Source: Candidatus Methanocomedens sp. (GTDB lineage Archaea; Halobacteriota; Methanosarcinia; Methanosarcinales; Methanocomedenaceae). From it: DNA of 8,028 nucleotides. The DNA is taken from the NCBI GenBank assembly GCA_013374385.1, contig QBUR01000150.1, positions 1-8,028 on the forward strand, in the 5' to 3' direction. Positions 1-5,787 of this stretch are shown here, piece after piece (position 1 is the first letter of the stretch; the number at the start of each line of letters is the position of its first letter). The notes under the pieces are model-generated. The model had not been told where the DNA came from. It saw only the letters and a program-made list of their open reading frames with translations, and made no database searches. A program made the translations under genes and the position numbers.

Positions 1-53
1 AACACCCATCGGGCACCCGCTTTGTACCCGCCCAGCACAGGATACTGCGCGCC
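1..53. other. GC-rich upstream edge, no gene assigned
   Basis: About 63% G+C by hand count, richer than the rest of the window. The reading frame of the following deaminase gene stays open through this stretch to the window edge, but there is no in-frame ATG in it. No clear promoter or tRNA is visible. An AGGA at 39-42 lies 11 bases before the ATG at 54 and is only a weak ribosome binding site. In composition it goes with the first ~300 bases of the next gene and not with the archaeal remainder. Confidence 0.4.
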
Positions 54-1388
54 ATGAGCTCACTGCCGGAATTTGTCGACACCTTGATTCACCCCGGGTG
101 GATCATACCGGTCGTACCGGAAGGCGATGTGTTAACCGGCTTCAGTATTGCGCTGCAGGACAATAAAATTGTCGCTATTGTTCCCACCGAGGAAACCGCC
201 TATATCACCGCAGGCGAGAGCTACACTCTGGCCGAACACGTTGTAATGCCAGGGCTAATCAATGCCCACGGTCACGCCGCCATGAGCCTGCTCCGCGGCT
301 TTGCAGACGACCTCGCCCTCACGCCCTGGCTGGAAGAACATATCTGGCCCGCAGAGGCTAAACTCACGGGTGAGGATGTATATTGCGGCACCCTATTGGC
401 CTGTCTTGAGATGATACGCTCCGGAACAACTGCTTTTGCAGATATGTATTTTTACATGGACCAGGCTGCCAGGGCAGTGGAAGAATCGGGTATGAGGGCA
501 TCCCTTTCCCACGGCATGATCGAACTTTTTGATGAAGCTAAAGGTGATGCAGACCTCAAGGAAGGTATACGTTTTGCAAAAGAATGGAATAATGCAGCAG
601 ATGGCAGGATAACCACGATGTATGGTCCACATGCACCAAATACCTGCAGCCGGGATTTCCTTAACAAAGTTAAGGAACAGGCAGAAGCAGATAACATCGG
701 GATGCATATTCATGTACTTGAGACAAAAGCAGAACTGCTTGAAATGAAAGAAAAATATTCAATGTGCAGTATCCATTTACTGGATGGAATAGGTATTCTG
801 GGACCAAGCGTACTGGCAGCTCATTGTGTATGGCTGTCATCCGGCGACATAGATATCCTGGCAGAAAGAGGAGTGAACATAGTACACTGCCCTGTAAGTA
901 ACATGAAACTGGCATCCGGAATCGCACCTATACCTGAACTTTTGAGCAGTGGTGCCAATGTTGCACTGGGTACGGACGGATGTGCATCCAACAACAGCCT
1001 GGATATGTTCGGTGAAATGAAAACTGCAGCTCTGCTGCATAAGGTCAATTCCACGGACCCTACGGCACTGCCTGCACACCAGGTATTGAAGATGGCAACT
1101 GTAAATGGTGCAAAAGCCCTCAAGATCCCTGCAGGGCAATTAAAGCCCGGCATGCTTGCTGATATTATTATCGTTGATATGCAAAAACCCCATCTGCTAC
1201 CTAATCATGACCTGGAATCCCATCTTGTGTATGCTGCAAGGGGCTCAGATGTCAGGACGACCATTGTGAACGGCAAGGTCCTGATGGAAGATGGTATTAT
1301 AATGTCCATGAACCAGGAGAAAGTTATGGAACAGGCTGCTTACGCTGCGGAGAAACTTATTCAAAGGGTCAATGAACAGTCAAATTAA
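54..1388 (+). CDS. dadD: SAH / 5'-deoxyadenosine / MTA deaminase (amidohydrolase superfamily)
   Basis: Cytosolic metal-dependent deaminase of the MTA/SAH deaminase family. It removes the 6-amino group of adenosyl compounds such as S-adenosylhomocysteine, 5'-deoxyadenosine or methylthioadenosine, giving inosyl products and ammonia. The 444 residues are a normal length. Expected residues are visible: metal ligands H72 and H74 (AHGH), H220 (HIHVLE) and D308 (GTDGCASNN); likely catalytic E223 and H257; substrate-binding E101 (HIWPAE) and H193 (GPHAPNT). Residues ~105-444 read like archaeal (Methanosarcina-type) members. Residues 1-~100, with VDTLIHPGWIIPV and MPGLINAHGHAAMSLLRG, read like proteobacterial TRZ/ATZ-family members. 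G+C falls from ~57% (61-360) to ~42% (541-840). The ATG at 54 fits homologue starts, but its ribosome binding site is weak and the frame is open further upstream. The adenosylhomocysteinase gene begins 18 bases downstream. Family is secure; the preferred substrate is inferred. Confidence 0.88.
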   Translation: MSSLPEFVDTLIHPGWIIPVVPEGDVLTGFSIALQDNKIVAIVPTEETAYITAGESYTLAEHVVMPGLINAHGHAAMSLLRGFADDLALTPWLEEHIWPAEAKLTGEDVYCGTLLACLEMIRSGTTAFADMYFYMDQAARAVEESGMRASLSHGMIELFDEAKGDADLKEGIRFAKEWNNAADGRITTMYGPHAPNTCSRDFLNKVKEQAEADNIGMHIHVLETKAELLEMKEKYSMCSIHLLDGIGILGPSVLAAHCVWLSSGDIDILAERGVNIVHCPVSNMKLASGIAPIPELLSSGANVALGTDGCASNNSLDMFGEMKTAALLHKVNSTDPTALPAHQVLKMATVNGAKALKIPAGQLKPGMLADIIIVDMQKPHLLPNHDLESHLVYAARGSDVRTTIVNGKVLMEDGIIMSMNQEKVMEQAAYAAEKLIQRVNEQSN

Positions 1389-1393
1389 TAATT

Positions 1394-1400
1394 TAGGAGA
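1394..1400 (+). promoter_or_regulatory. Ribosome binding site of the hydrolase gene
   Basis: TAGGAGA lies 6 bases before the ATG at 1407, in the short gap after the deaminase stop codon. It supports 1407 as the start rather than the in-frame ATGs at 1419 and 1437. There is no terminator or promoter in the gap, so the two genes are probably cotranscribed. Confidence 0.6.
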
Positions 1401-1406
1401 TTTACA

Positions 1407-2639
1407 ATGCAAACTGACATGATAGAATCAGGAAACATGAAGATTGAATGGGCACGTAACTACATGCCTGTATTGGCAAAGATTCGGGAAGAATTTGAAA
1501 AGGAACAGCCTCTTGCCGGACATATTGTAGGAATGGCACTGCATGTTGAAGCAAAAACCGCTGTGCTTGTTGAGACCCTGGCCGCTGGCGGGGCAGAAGT
1601 GGCGATTTGCGGATGCAATCCTTTAAGTTCGCAGGATGATGTGGCAATGGCATTGGATACCAGGGAGAACATCTCATGTTTTGCAAGGTACGGCTGCTCA
1701 GATAAAGAATACTATGATGCCATTGATGCGGTGCTTGGCAGTAATCCGGACATTACAATTGATGACGGCGGAGACCTGATTTTCAAACTGCATACTGACC
1801 GTAAAGACCTTATCCCCAGTATTCTTGGTTCCTGTGAAGAGACTACCACAGGCGTGCACAGGCTTAAATCCATGGAACGGGACGGCGCCCTTAAGGTGCC
1901 GGTAGTTGCTGTGAACGATGCATTGACCAAATACCTTTTCGACAACCGTTACGGGACAGGTCAGTCCAGCTGGGATGGTATTATCCGTACTACTAACCTG
2001 CTTGTAGCAGGTAAGAATGTTGTGATTGCCGGTTACGGATGGTGTGGCCGCGGGGCTGCTATGCGTGGAGATGGACTTGGTGCCAACATTATCGTGACTG
2101 AAGTGGATGCTATACGCGCTCTGGAAGCAAAGATGGATGGTTACCGTGTTATGCCAATGATAGATGCAGCAATAATAGGGGATATCTTTGTTACTACTAC
2201 AGGAAATATTGATATTTTAACTAAGGAACACTTCAAGGTCATGAAGGATGGTGCCATACTTGCAAACTCAGGACATTTCAATGTGGAAATAAACCTTAAA
2301 CAGTTGGAGGAGATGGCCTTATCTGTAAAAACGGTGCGTAATAATATTAAGGAATATGACCTGAATGGCCGGCGGATAAATGTACTGGCAGATGGACGGC
2401 TGGTAAATCTTGCAGCTGGTGACGGGCATCCTGCTGAGGTCATGGACATGAGTTTTGCCAACCAGGCTTTATGTGTTAAGTTTATTGCAAAGAACAAACT
2501 TAAACCTGGAGTACATCCTGTACCTGAGATCATTGACATAAAGATAGCAAACCTGAAACTTGAAGCACTGGGGATTTCAATCGATAAAATACAACCCCAC
2601 CAGTTTAATTATATGGAAGCATGGGAAACAGGAACTTAA
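1407..2639 (+). CDS. ahcY: Adenosylhomocysteinase (S-adenosyl/S-inosylhomocysteine hydrolase), archaeal type
   Basis: NAD-dependent cytosolic enzyme that splits S-adenosylhomocysteine into homocysteine and adenosine, relieving product inhibition of SAM methyltransferases. Visible by alignment with the human enzyme from memory: H46 (LHVEAKTAVL), D120 (IDDGGD), E145 (CEETTTGV), K175, D179 and N180 (VNDALTKYLFDN), H290 (NSGHFNVEI) and H341 (NLAAGDGHP). The Rossmann NAD-binding loop GYGWCGRGAAMRG spans ~209-221. The 410-residue length and the absence of the bacterial/eukaryotic KPDHYRY tail are usual for archaeal members. It follows a deaminase gene of the type able to act on SAH. In Methanocaldococcus jannaschii the homologue was reported to prefer S-inosylhomocysteine made by DadD, so the substrate here may be SIH rather than SAH; sequence alone does not decide. 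The transcript probably ends at a hairpin overlapping the stop codon. Confidence 0.93.
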   Translation: MQTDMIESGNMKIEWARNYMPVLAKIREEFEKEQPLAGHIVGMALHVEAKTAVLVETLAAGGAEVAICGCNPLSSQDDVAMALDTRENISCFARYGCSDKEYYDAIDAVLGSNPDITIDDGGDLIFKLHTDRKDLIPSILGSCEETTTGVHRLKSMERDGALKVPVVAVNDALTKYLFDNRYGTGQSSWDGIIRTTNLLVAGKNVVIAGYGWCGRGAAMRGDGLGANIIVTEVDAIRALEAKMDGYRVMPMIDAAIIGDIFVTTTGNIDILTKEHFKVMKDGAILANSGHFNVEINLKQLEEMALSVKTVRNNIKEYDLNGRRINVLADGRLVNLAAGDGHPAEVMDMSFANQALCVKFIAKNKLKPGVHPVPEIIDIKIANLKLEALGISIDKIQPHQFNYMEAWETGT

Positions 2640-2668
2640 AAGGATTTGACAAAAATCCTTTCAACTTT
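2639..2668 (+). terminator. Hairpin at the ahcY stop codon
   Basis: Perfect 9-bp inverted repeat AAAGGATTT (2639-2647) and AAATCCTTT (2653-2661) with a 5-base loop GACAA. It starts on the last base of the ahcY TAA and is followed by a short T run (CAACTTTTC). The stem is A/T-rich, so it may be a modest terminator or a 3'-end stabiliser. It separates the SAH-recycling pair from the mtr operon. Confidence 0.55.
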
Positions 2669-2719
2669 TCATGCTAATCATATATTTAGACTATTTTCCC
2701 TCAACTCGTTCACTGCCTG
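2662..2719. other. A/T-rich spacer before the MITE-like element
   Basis: Short non-coding stretch, mostly A/T, with a TATA-like string around 2680-2686 (ATATATT) that has no gene at a suitable distance. I see no further structure in it. Confidence 0.35.
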
Positions 2720-2868
2720 TTAATTTAGAGACCGTTACATTACATGTTGGTATTATCAAACTAACCGCAGATGAACGCCGATAAACGCGGATACGCTGCC
2801 TGGAAATCTGCGTTCATCTGCGGTTTTATCAAATTCACCAACACGAATTGTAACGGTCTCTTAATTTA
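2720..2868. mobile_element. MITE-like element with terminal inverted repeats and target-site duplications
   Basis: A 133-bp element (2728-2860) begins GAGACCGTTACA (2728-2739) and ends with its perfect complement TGTAACGGTCTC (2849-2860). It is flanked on both sides by the direct repeat TTAATTTA (2720-2727 and 2861-2868), the expected footprint of transposition with an 8-bp target duplication (9 bp if the following shared G is counted). Inside are two more nested perfect inverted repeats: TGTTGGT (2745-2751) with ACCAACA (2837-2843), and a 16-bp pair at 2763-2778 and 2810-2825. The whole element can fold into one long interrupted hairpin. No coding capacity is seen, so it would need a transposase in trans. 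The core resembles short repeats I recall from environmental genomes, but I cannot name a family or partner transposase. Confidence 0.82.
2763..2825. repeat. Inner inverted repeat made of 10-bp tandem units
   Basis: AACCGCAGATGAACGC (2763-2778) pairs perfectly with GCGTTCATCTGCGGTT (2810-2825). The left arm runs on as three 10-bp units, CGCAGATGAA (2766-2775), CGCCGATAAA (2776-2785) and CGCGGATACG (2786-2795). The right arm carries two units on the minus strand, occupying 2813-2822 and 2803-2812. The two sets face each other across a 7-base spacer (2796-2802). Confidence 0.8.
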
Positions 2869-2882
2869 GAAAACTTTATATG
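2869..2882 (+). promoter_or_regulatory. Probable mtr operon core promoter (BRE plus TATA box)
   Basis: GAAAAC (2869-2874) directly followed by TTTATATG (2875-2882) fits the archaeal TFB-recognition element and TATA box. Transcription would start about 25 bases on, near 2902-2907, giving a leader of ~105-110 bases before mtrE. This promoter would keep the GGAGG at 2996-3000 in the transcript, which favours it over the nearer TATA-like box. The MITE's right target duplication abuts the BRE. Confidence 0.55.
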
Positions 2883-2903
2883 TGGTATCTGGCAATCCAC
2901 TAT

Positions 2904-2923
2904 AAACTAGTCCACACTAGTTT
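2904..2923 (+). promoter_or_regulatory. Inverted repeat at the presumed transcript start / 5' leader
   Basis: AAACTAGT (2904-2911) and ACTAGTTT (2916-2923) are perfect complements around the 4-base loop CCAC. It sits where the presumed mtr transcript begins, so it could be a 5'-end RNA hairpin or a palindromic operator. GTCC (2910-2913) and GGAC (2926-2929) offer an alternative pairing. No known riboswitch class is recognised. Confidence 0.45.
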
Positions 2924-2980
2924 TTGGACATAAATGGTGATGTGATTGAGTTACAATGTGATTTGATTTCATTATTAATA

Positions 2981-2990
2981 TTTATATAAA
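2981..2990 (+). promoter_or_regulatory. Second TATA-like box close to mtrE
   Basis: TTTATATAAA is a good TATA-box match. Transcription from it would begin near 3006-3013, giving an almost leaderless mtrE message that lacks the GGAGG at 2996-3000. It may be an alternative promoter or just A/T-rich sequence; I consider it weaker than the distal box. Confidence 0.3.
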
Positions 2991-2995
2991 GTATA

Positions 2996-3000
2996 GGAGG
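2996..3000 (+). promoter_or_regulatory. Ribosome binding site that decides the mtrE start
   Basis: GGAGG abuts the in-frame ATG at 3001, leaving no spacing, but lies 12 bases before the ATG at 3013. The second ATG is therefore the better start, and it also matches the N-terminus of known MtrE proteins. Confidence 0.55.
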
Positions 3001-3012
3001 ATGGATAGAACA

Positions 3013-3906
3013 ATGGTTGATCCAATAGTAATGGACCTGGGCATTGTTGCACTAACCGGAGCACTGGCCACTATTGCCGGTGCGGCTGAAGACCTTGAGT
3101 CTGATGTCGGCTCTCAGAGTAATCCGAACTCACAGGTGCAACTTGCCGCTCAAATGAATTTTCCACATAGGATCTTTAACAAGGCCATATCCGGTGAACC
3201 ACCAGCTTACGGGCTTTGGTGTGCTTCCGGAGCAACAGTGGCCAGCGTTTTAATGGCAAAAGAAATGTCAATATTTTTTGCTATCGCAATCGGCTCATTT
3301 GTAGCCGCAATAATCCTGGGATTATTCTCTGTGACCGCCCACATGGGACGGACAGCAAGTCAGAAAAGATTTAAACAACCGGTTTATATGGACATGGTCC
3401 TCGGGCATGTCCCGTCAATAATGGCACATGGTTATATCGCCATATTTTGTATTGTAGCATTTTCATACATAATGAACCATTTTATGGGACATCCCTTCCC
3501 ACTGCCGCTTTTGGCATTCCTGTGGGGAATTGCCGCTGGTGCAATAGGTTCATCAACTGGTGATGTACACTACGGAGCAGAACGTGAGTTCCAGAACCAG
3601 CCTTTCGGATGCGGATTAAATGCTGCATTCTCAGGAAACATAGTGAGAAAGGGCGAAGCAGGTCTTCGTAATGGTATTGACAATGTCTGGGCATGTGCGA
3701 AGTTTGGTGGTCCCCTGACAGGACTTGCCCTTGGTATGACAGTATTCCTTGATAACTGGAGAACGACAGTGTTCGAAGGAATGAATACAATAATCGCCGG
3801 TCTGATAATTGTCTTGATACTGATTCTTGCCAATAGGATGGTTGAGGTCAAAGCAAGGAAGGCATACGGACCATACAAGGATGAAGATGGAGTTGAAATA
3901 GCATGA
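3013..3906 (+). CDS. mtrE: Tetrahydromethanopterin S-methyltransferase subunit E
   Basis: Integral membrane subunit of the Mtr complex, which moves a methyl group from methyl-H4(S)MPT to coenzyme M and pumps Na+. The 297 residues fit the family. Recognisable blocks are AEDLESDVGSQSNPNSQVQL (~25-44), HRIFNKAISGEPP (~52-64), MGRTASQ (~111-117), GSSTGDVHYGAEREF (~179-193) and GNIVRKGEAGLRNG (~208-221). About six or seven hydrophobic spans are seen, near 9-24, 68-82, 86-108, 138-156, 164-181, 230-246 and 258-274. D184 in the GDVHYGAE block probably corresponds to the conserved membrane Asp proposed in the literature to act in Na+ coupling. The start is taken at 3013 (MVDPIVMD) rather than the in-frame ATG at 3001, because of ribosome-binding-site spacing and similarity to known N-termini. 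First gene of the operon; its stop overlaps mtrD by 4 bases (ATGA). Confidence 0.95.
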   Translation: MVDPIVMDLGIVALTGALATIAGAAEDLESDVGSQSNPNSQVQLAAQMNFPHRIFNKAISGEPPAYGLWCASGATVASVLMAKEMSIFFAIAIGSFVAAIILGLFSVTAHMGRTASQKRFKQPVYMDMVLGHVPSIMAHGYIAIFCIVAFSYIMNHFMGHPFPLPLLAFLWGIAAGAIGSSTGDVHYGAEREFQNQPFGCGLNAAFSGNIVRKGEAGLRNGIDNVWACAKFGGPLTGLALGMTVFLDNWRTTVFEGMNTIIAGLIIVLILILANRMVEVKARKAYGPYKDEDGVEIA

Positions 3907-4643
3907 TTGACCCAATAACAATCATTGACCCAATAACAATCATACTTATTACATTGGGAGGAGTTCTCATTGGTTTAGGTGTGCATTTTATACCTGTGGG
4001 CGGTGCCCCAGCGGCTATGGCCCAGGCAACAGGCGTGGGTACAGGTACGGTACAGTTGGCTGCAGGTGCAGGTTTGACCGGACTTATCAGTGCAGGATTC
4101 ATGTATAATAACCTGGCAATTGATGGTATATTCACTAGTGTGGATTACATTACGGTGGTTGCGTCAGGAGCAATAGGCTCAATGATCATGATATCCGTTA
4201 CCATGTTCGTTGGTCAGTTAATTTATGTCTATGGAGTAGGTGTACCACCAGTATCTGCAAAGGTCAAGAAAGACCCCATTACCGGTGATGTGCAGGACTT
4301 ATATGTATCAAGAGGCACAGAAGGACACGGAGTTCCTACAGTCAGTTTTGTGAGCGGCACCATTGGTGGTTTGCTCGGAGGTTTAGGCGGTTCAATGATC
4401 TATGTCCAGTTAATGGAAATAGTTGGTGACCCATCAAATATGGCTGTCGTAGCTCTTGCAGGTATATTTGCCACTGGAGTGTTCTACGTGAATGCAGTAC
4501 TGGCCTCATATAATATCGGTGGTACTATTGAAGGATTCCATGATCCCAAGTTCAAGAGAGTACCAAAAGCAATTATTTCCTGCCTGATAGCTTCACTAAT
4601 ATGTGCTATTATTGCAGTACCGATTATGGGAGGTGTTGTTTAA
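3903..4643 (+). CDS. mtrD: Tetrahydromethanopterin S-methyltransferase subunit D
   Basis: Integral membrane subunit of the Na+-pumping Mtr complex, part of the MtrCDE membrane core. The 246 residues match the family. Clear family blocks are HFIPVGGAPAAMAQATGVG (~28-46), TVQLAAGAGLTGL (~49-61), YGVGVPPVSAKVKKDPITG (~110-128), GTEGHGVPTVSFVSG (~138-152) and NIGGTIEGFHDPKFKR (~204-219). About six hydrophobic spans are seen (12-30, 51-66, 82-113, 148-172, 181-202, 222-244). The N-terminus contains a duplicated IDPITI hexapeptide from an 18-bp tandem repeat. Translation is probably coupled to mtrE through the ATGA overlap; a weak GGAG lies at 3889-3892. The stop overlaps the mtrC start by one base (TAATG). 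Confidence 0.95.
   Translation: MIDPITIIDPITIILITLGGVLIGLGVHFIPVGGAPAAMAQATGVGTGTVQLAAGAGLTGLISAGFMYNNLAIDGIFTSVDYITVVASGAIGSMIMISVTMFVGQLIYVYGVGVPPVSAKVKKDPITGDVQDLYVSRGTEGHGVPTVSFVSGTIGGLLGGLGGSMIYVQLMEIVGDPSNMAVVALAGIFATGVFYVNAVLASYNIGGTIEGFHDPKFKRVPKAIISCLIASLICAIIAVPIMGGVV
3906..3941 (+). repeat. 18-bp perfect in-frame tandem duplication at the start of mtrD
   Basis: ATTGACCCAATAACAATC occurs at 3906-3923 and again, identically, at 3924-3941. It encodes IDPITI twice, just after the initiator Met. The two copies have no base difference, which suggests a recent slippage duplication. Confidence 0.9.
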
Positions 4644-5479
4644 TGTCAACAGCAGCAGGAGGACCCGCAGGAGGGGGACTTAACCCGAATCAGGTCATTA
4701 TTCTCGGTGCAGTTGGCGGACTTGCCGGGATATACCTTACAATGCTTAACCAAGCCATGGATACAACAATATTCTCGTTCCTGGGCGGCATAGGTGCAAT
4801 ATTTGCAGCAGTCTGGGGTGCGGATGCGGTACGACGTGTTTGCAGTTACGGTTTGGGTACCGGTGTACCTTCAATTGGTATGGTTGCACTCGGTATGGGT
4901 GTTGTAGCAACCATGTTTGGCCTTACCTTGCCTAAAGTTATAGGAATTCCAATCATTGCAGGCCCGATCATATCATTCATTGTAGCAGCCATAATTGGAC
5001 TTCTTATTGGTCTTATGTCTAACAAGATACTAATGATGAATATCCCGATCATGGAAAAATCCATGGTTGAGATTGCCGGTGCAGGAGCACTTGTCATGAT
5101 CGGCCTGTCAACAGCTATTGCAGGAAGTTTTGATATTGTTGCCATAATGCCGGCAGTAGTTGAGACAGGATTCATTGCACTGGTCTTTATTGGTGGTGCG
5201 ATGACGATATTACATCCATTCAATGCCTGCCTCGGTCCTGACGAAAAACAGGACAGGACTCTTGGGGTTGCAGTTTCGAAGGGAGCGCTTATCATGGCAC
5301 TTGTCGGATTTGCATCTTTGGCAGTTGAAAGTATGGACGCTATGTCTGGTGCTTTGACCACAATAGTAGGCTTAGTAATCTGGGTGGTATATTTCAAGAA
5401 GTTCATGAAAAATACTCATCGTGATTCATATCTGGTTACAGGTACAGGTTTACTTCCAAGCGAGGAGGAATTAGAATGA
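4643..5479 (+). CDS. mtrC: Tetrahydromethanopterin S-methyltransferase subunit C
   Basis: Integral membrane subunit of Mtr. The 278-residue product starts MSTAAGGPAGGGLNP at the ATG at 4643, with GGGAGGTG (4628-4635) as ribosome binding site; the in-frame ATG at 4601 lies inside mtrD, has no such site and would add 14 atypical residues. Hydrophobic spans are near 17-36, 44-62, 76-96, 98-126, 144-160, 172-190, 212-228 and 238-251. Family-like blocks include the loop SNKILMMNIPIMEKSMVEIAG (~126-146) in pieces, and HPFNACLGPDEKQDRTL (~191-207). The tail LPSEEELE is acidic; its codons include GAGGAGG, the ribosome binding site of mtrB. The gene overlaps mtrB by 4 bases (ATGA). Confidence 0.94.
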   Translation: MSTAAGGPAGGGLNPNQVIILGAVGGLAGIYLTMLNQAMDTTIFSFLGGIGAIFAAVWGADAVRRVCSYGLGTGVPSIGMVALGMGVVATMFGLTLPKVIGIPIIAGPIISFIVAAIIGLLIGLMSNKILMMNIPIMEKSMVEIAGAGALVMIGLSTAIAGSFDIVAIMPAVVETGFIALVFIGGAMTILHPFNACLGPDEKQDRTLGVAVSKGALIMALVGFASLAVESMDAMSGALTTIVGLVIWVVYFKKFMKNTHRDSYLVTGTGLLPSEEELE

Positions 5480-5787
5480 GCCACGTAAGAGTTGCGCCTG
5501 AATTCCATCTGATACTGGAACCTATGTCAGGTATTATGGCAGAGGAAAAAGATGATACACTTGAGTATTCTCTGGACCACATATCAACAGTGGTAGACGA
5601 ACTGGACCTAATTGTAACCGACATGATGAACTCACTGGGTCCGGATAAACCTCTACTGGCAACATTCCCGGGTCGAGAGAAAGCTGCAGTAACTGCAGGT
5701 GTATGGACGAACATATTCTACGGCTTCATTGGTGGTCTTATACTGATGACCGTGTTTGCCGTATTATTGAAATTAGGAGGCTTGTAA
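5476..5787 (+). CDS. mtrB: Tetrahydromethanopterin S-methyltransferase subunit B
   Basis: Small subunit of Mtr, 103 residues, usual for the family. A polar N-terminal part (MSHVRVAPEFHLILEPMSG at 1-19, then an acidic stretch with DHISTVVDELD at 34-44) is followed by TFPGREKAAVTAG (63-75) and a single membrane helix (~78-99), so most of the protein is cytoplasmic and anchored at its C-terminus. It follows mtrC with an ATGA overlap and a strong GAGGAGG (5462-5468) 7 bases before the start. Its final codons, for GGL, contain the TAGGAGG (5774-5780) that serves mtrA. The exact role of MtrB in the complex is not known to me from sequence. Confidence 0.93.
   Translation: MSHVRVAPEFHLILEPMSGIMAEEKDDTLEYSLDHISTVVDELDLIVTDMMNSLGPDKPLLATFPGREKAAVTAGVWTNIFYGFIGGLILMTVFAVLLKLGGL

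Noticed and set aside
1..53. Divergent gene starting on the minus strand near position 9 (for example an mtnA homologue)
   Set aside because: A minus-strand ATG exists at 9-7, but only a few coding bases are inside the window, so nothing can be supported.
2728..2860. CRISPR-like repeat or small structured RNA gene
   Set aside because: There is no series of spaced direct repeats. Terminal inverted repeats with flanking target duplications explain the structure better as a mobile element.
3001..3012. ATG at 3001 as the mtrE start
   Set aside because: GGAGG directly abuts it with no spacing, and the extra residues MDRT are not part of known MtrE N-termini; the ATG at 3013 fits better.
4846..5406. 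Long minus-strand open frame opposite mtrC (186 codons)
   Set aside because: It lies wholly antisense to a well-conserved gene, its product is low-complexity (I, A, P and T rich) and it has no convincing ribosome binding site; it is a shadow of mtrC codon use.
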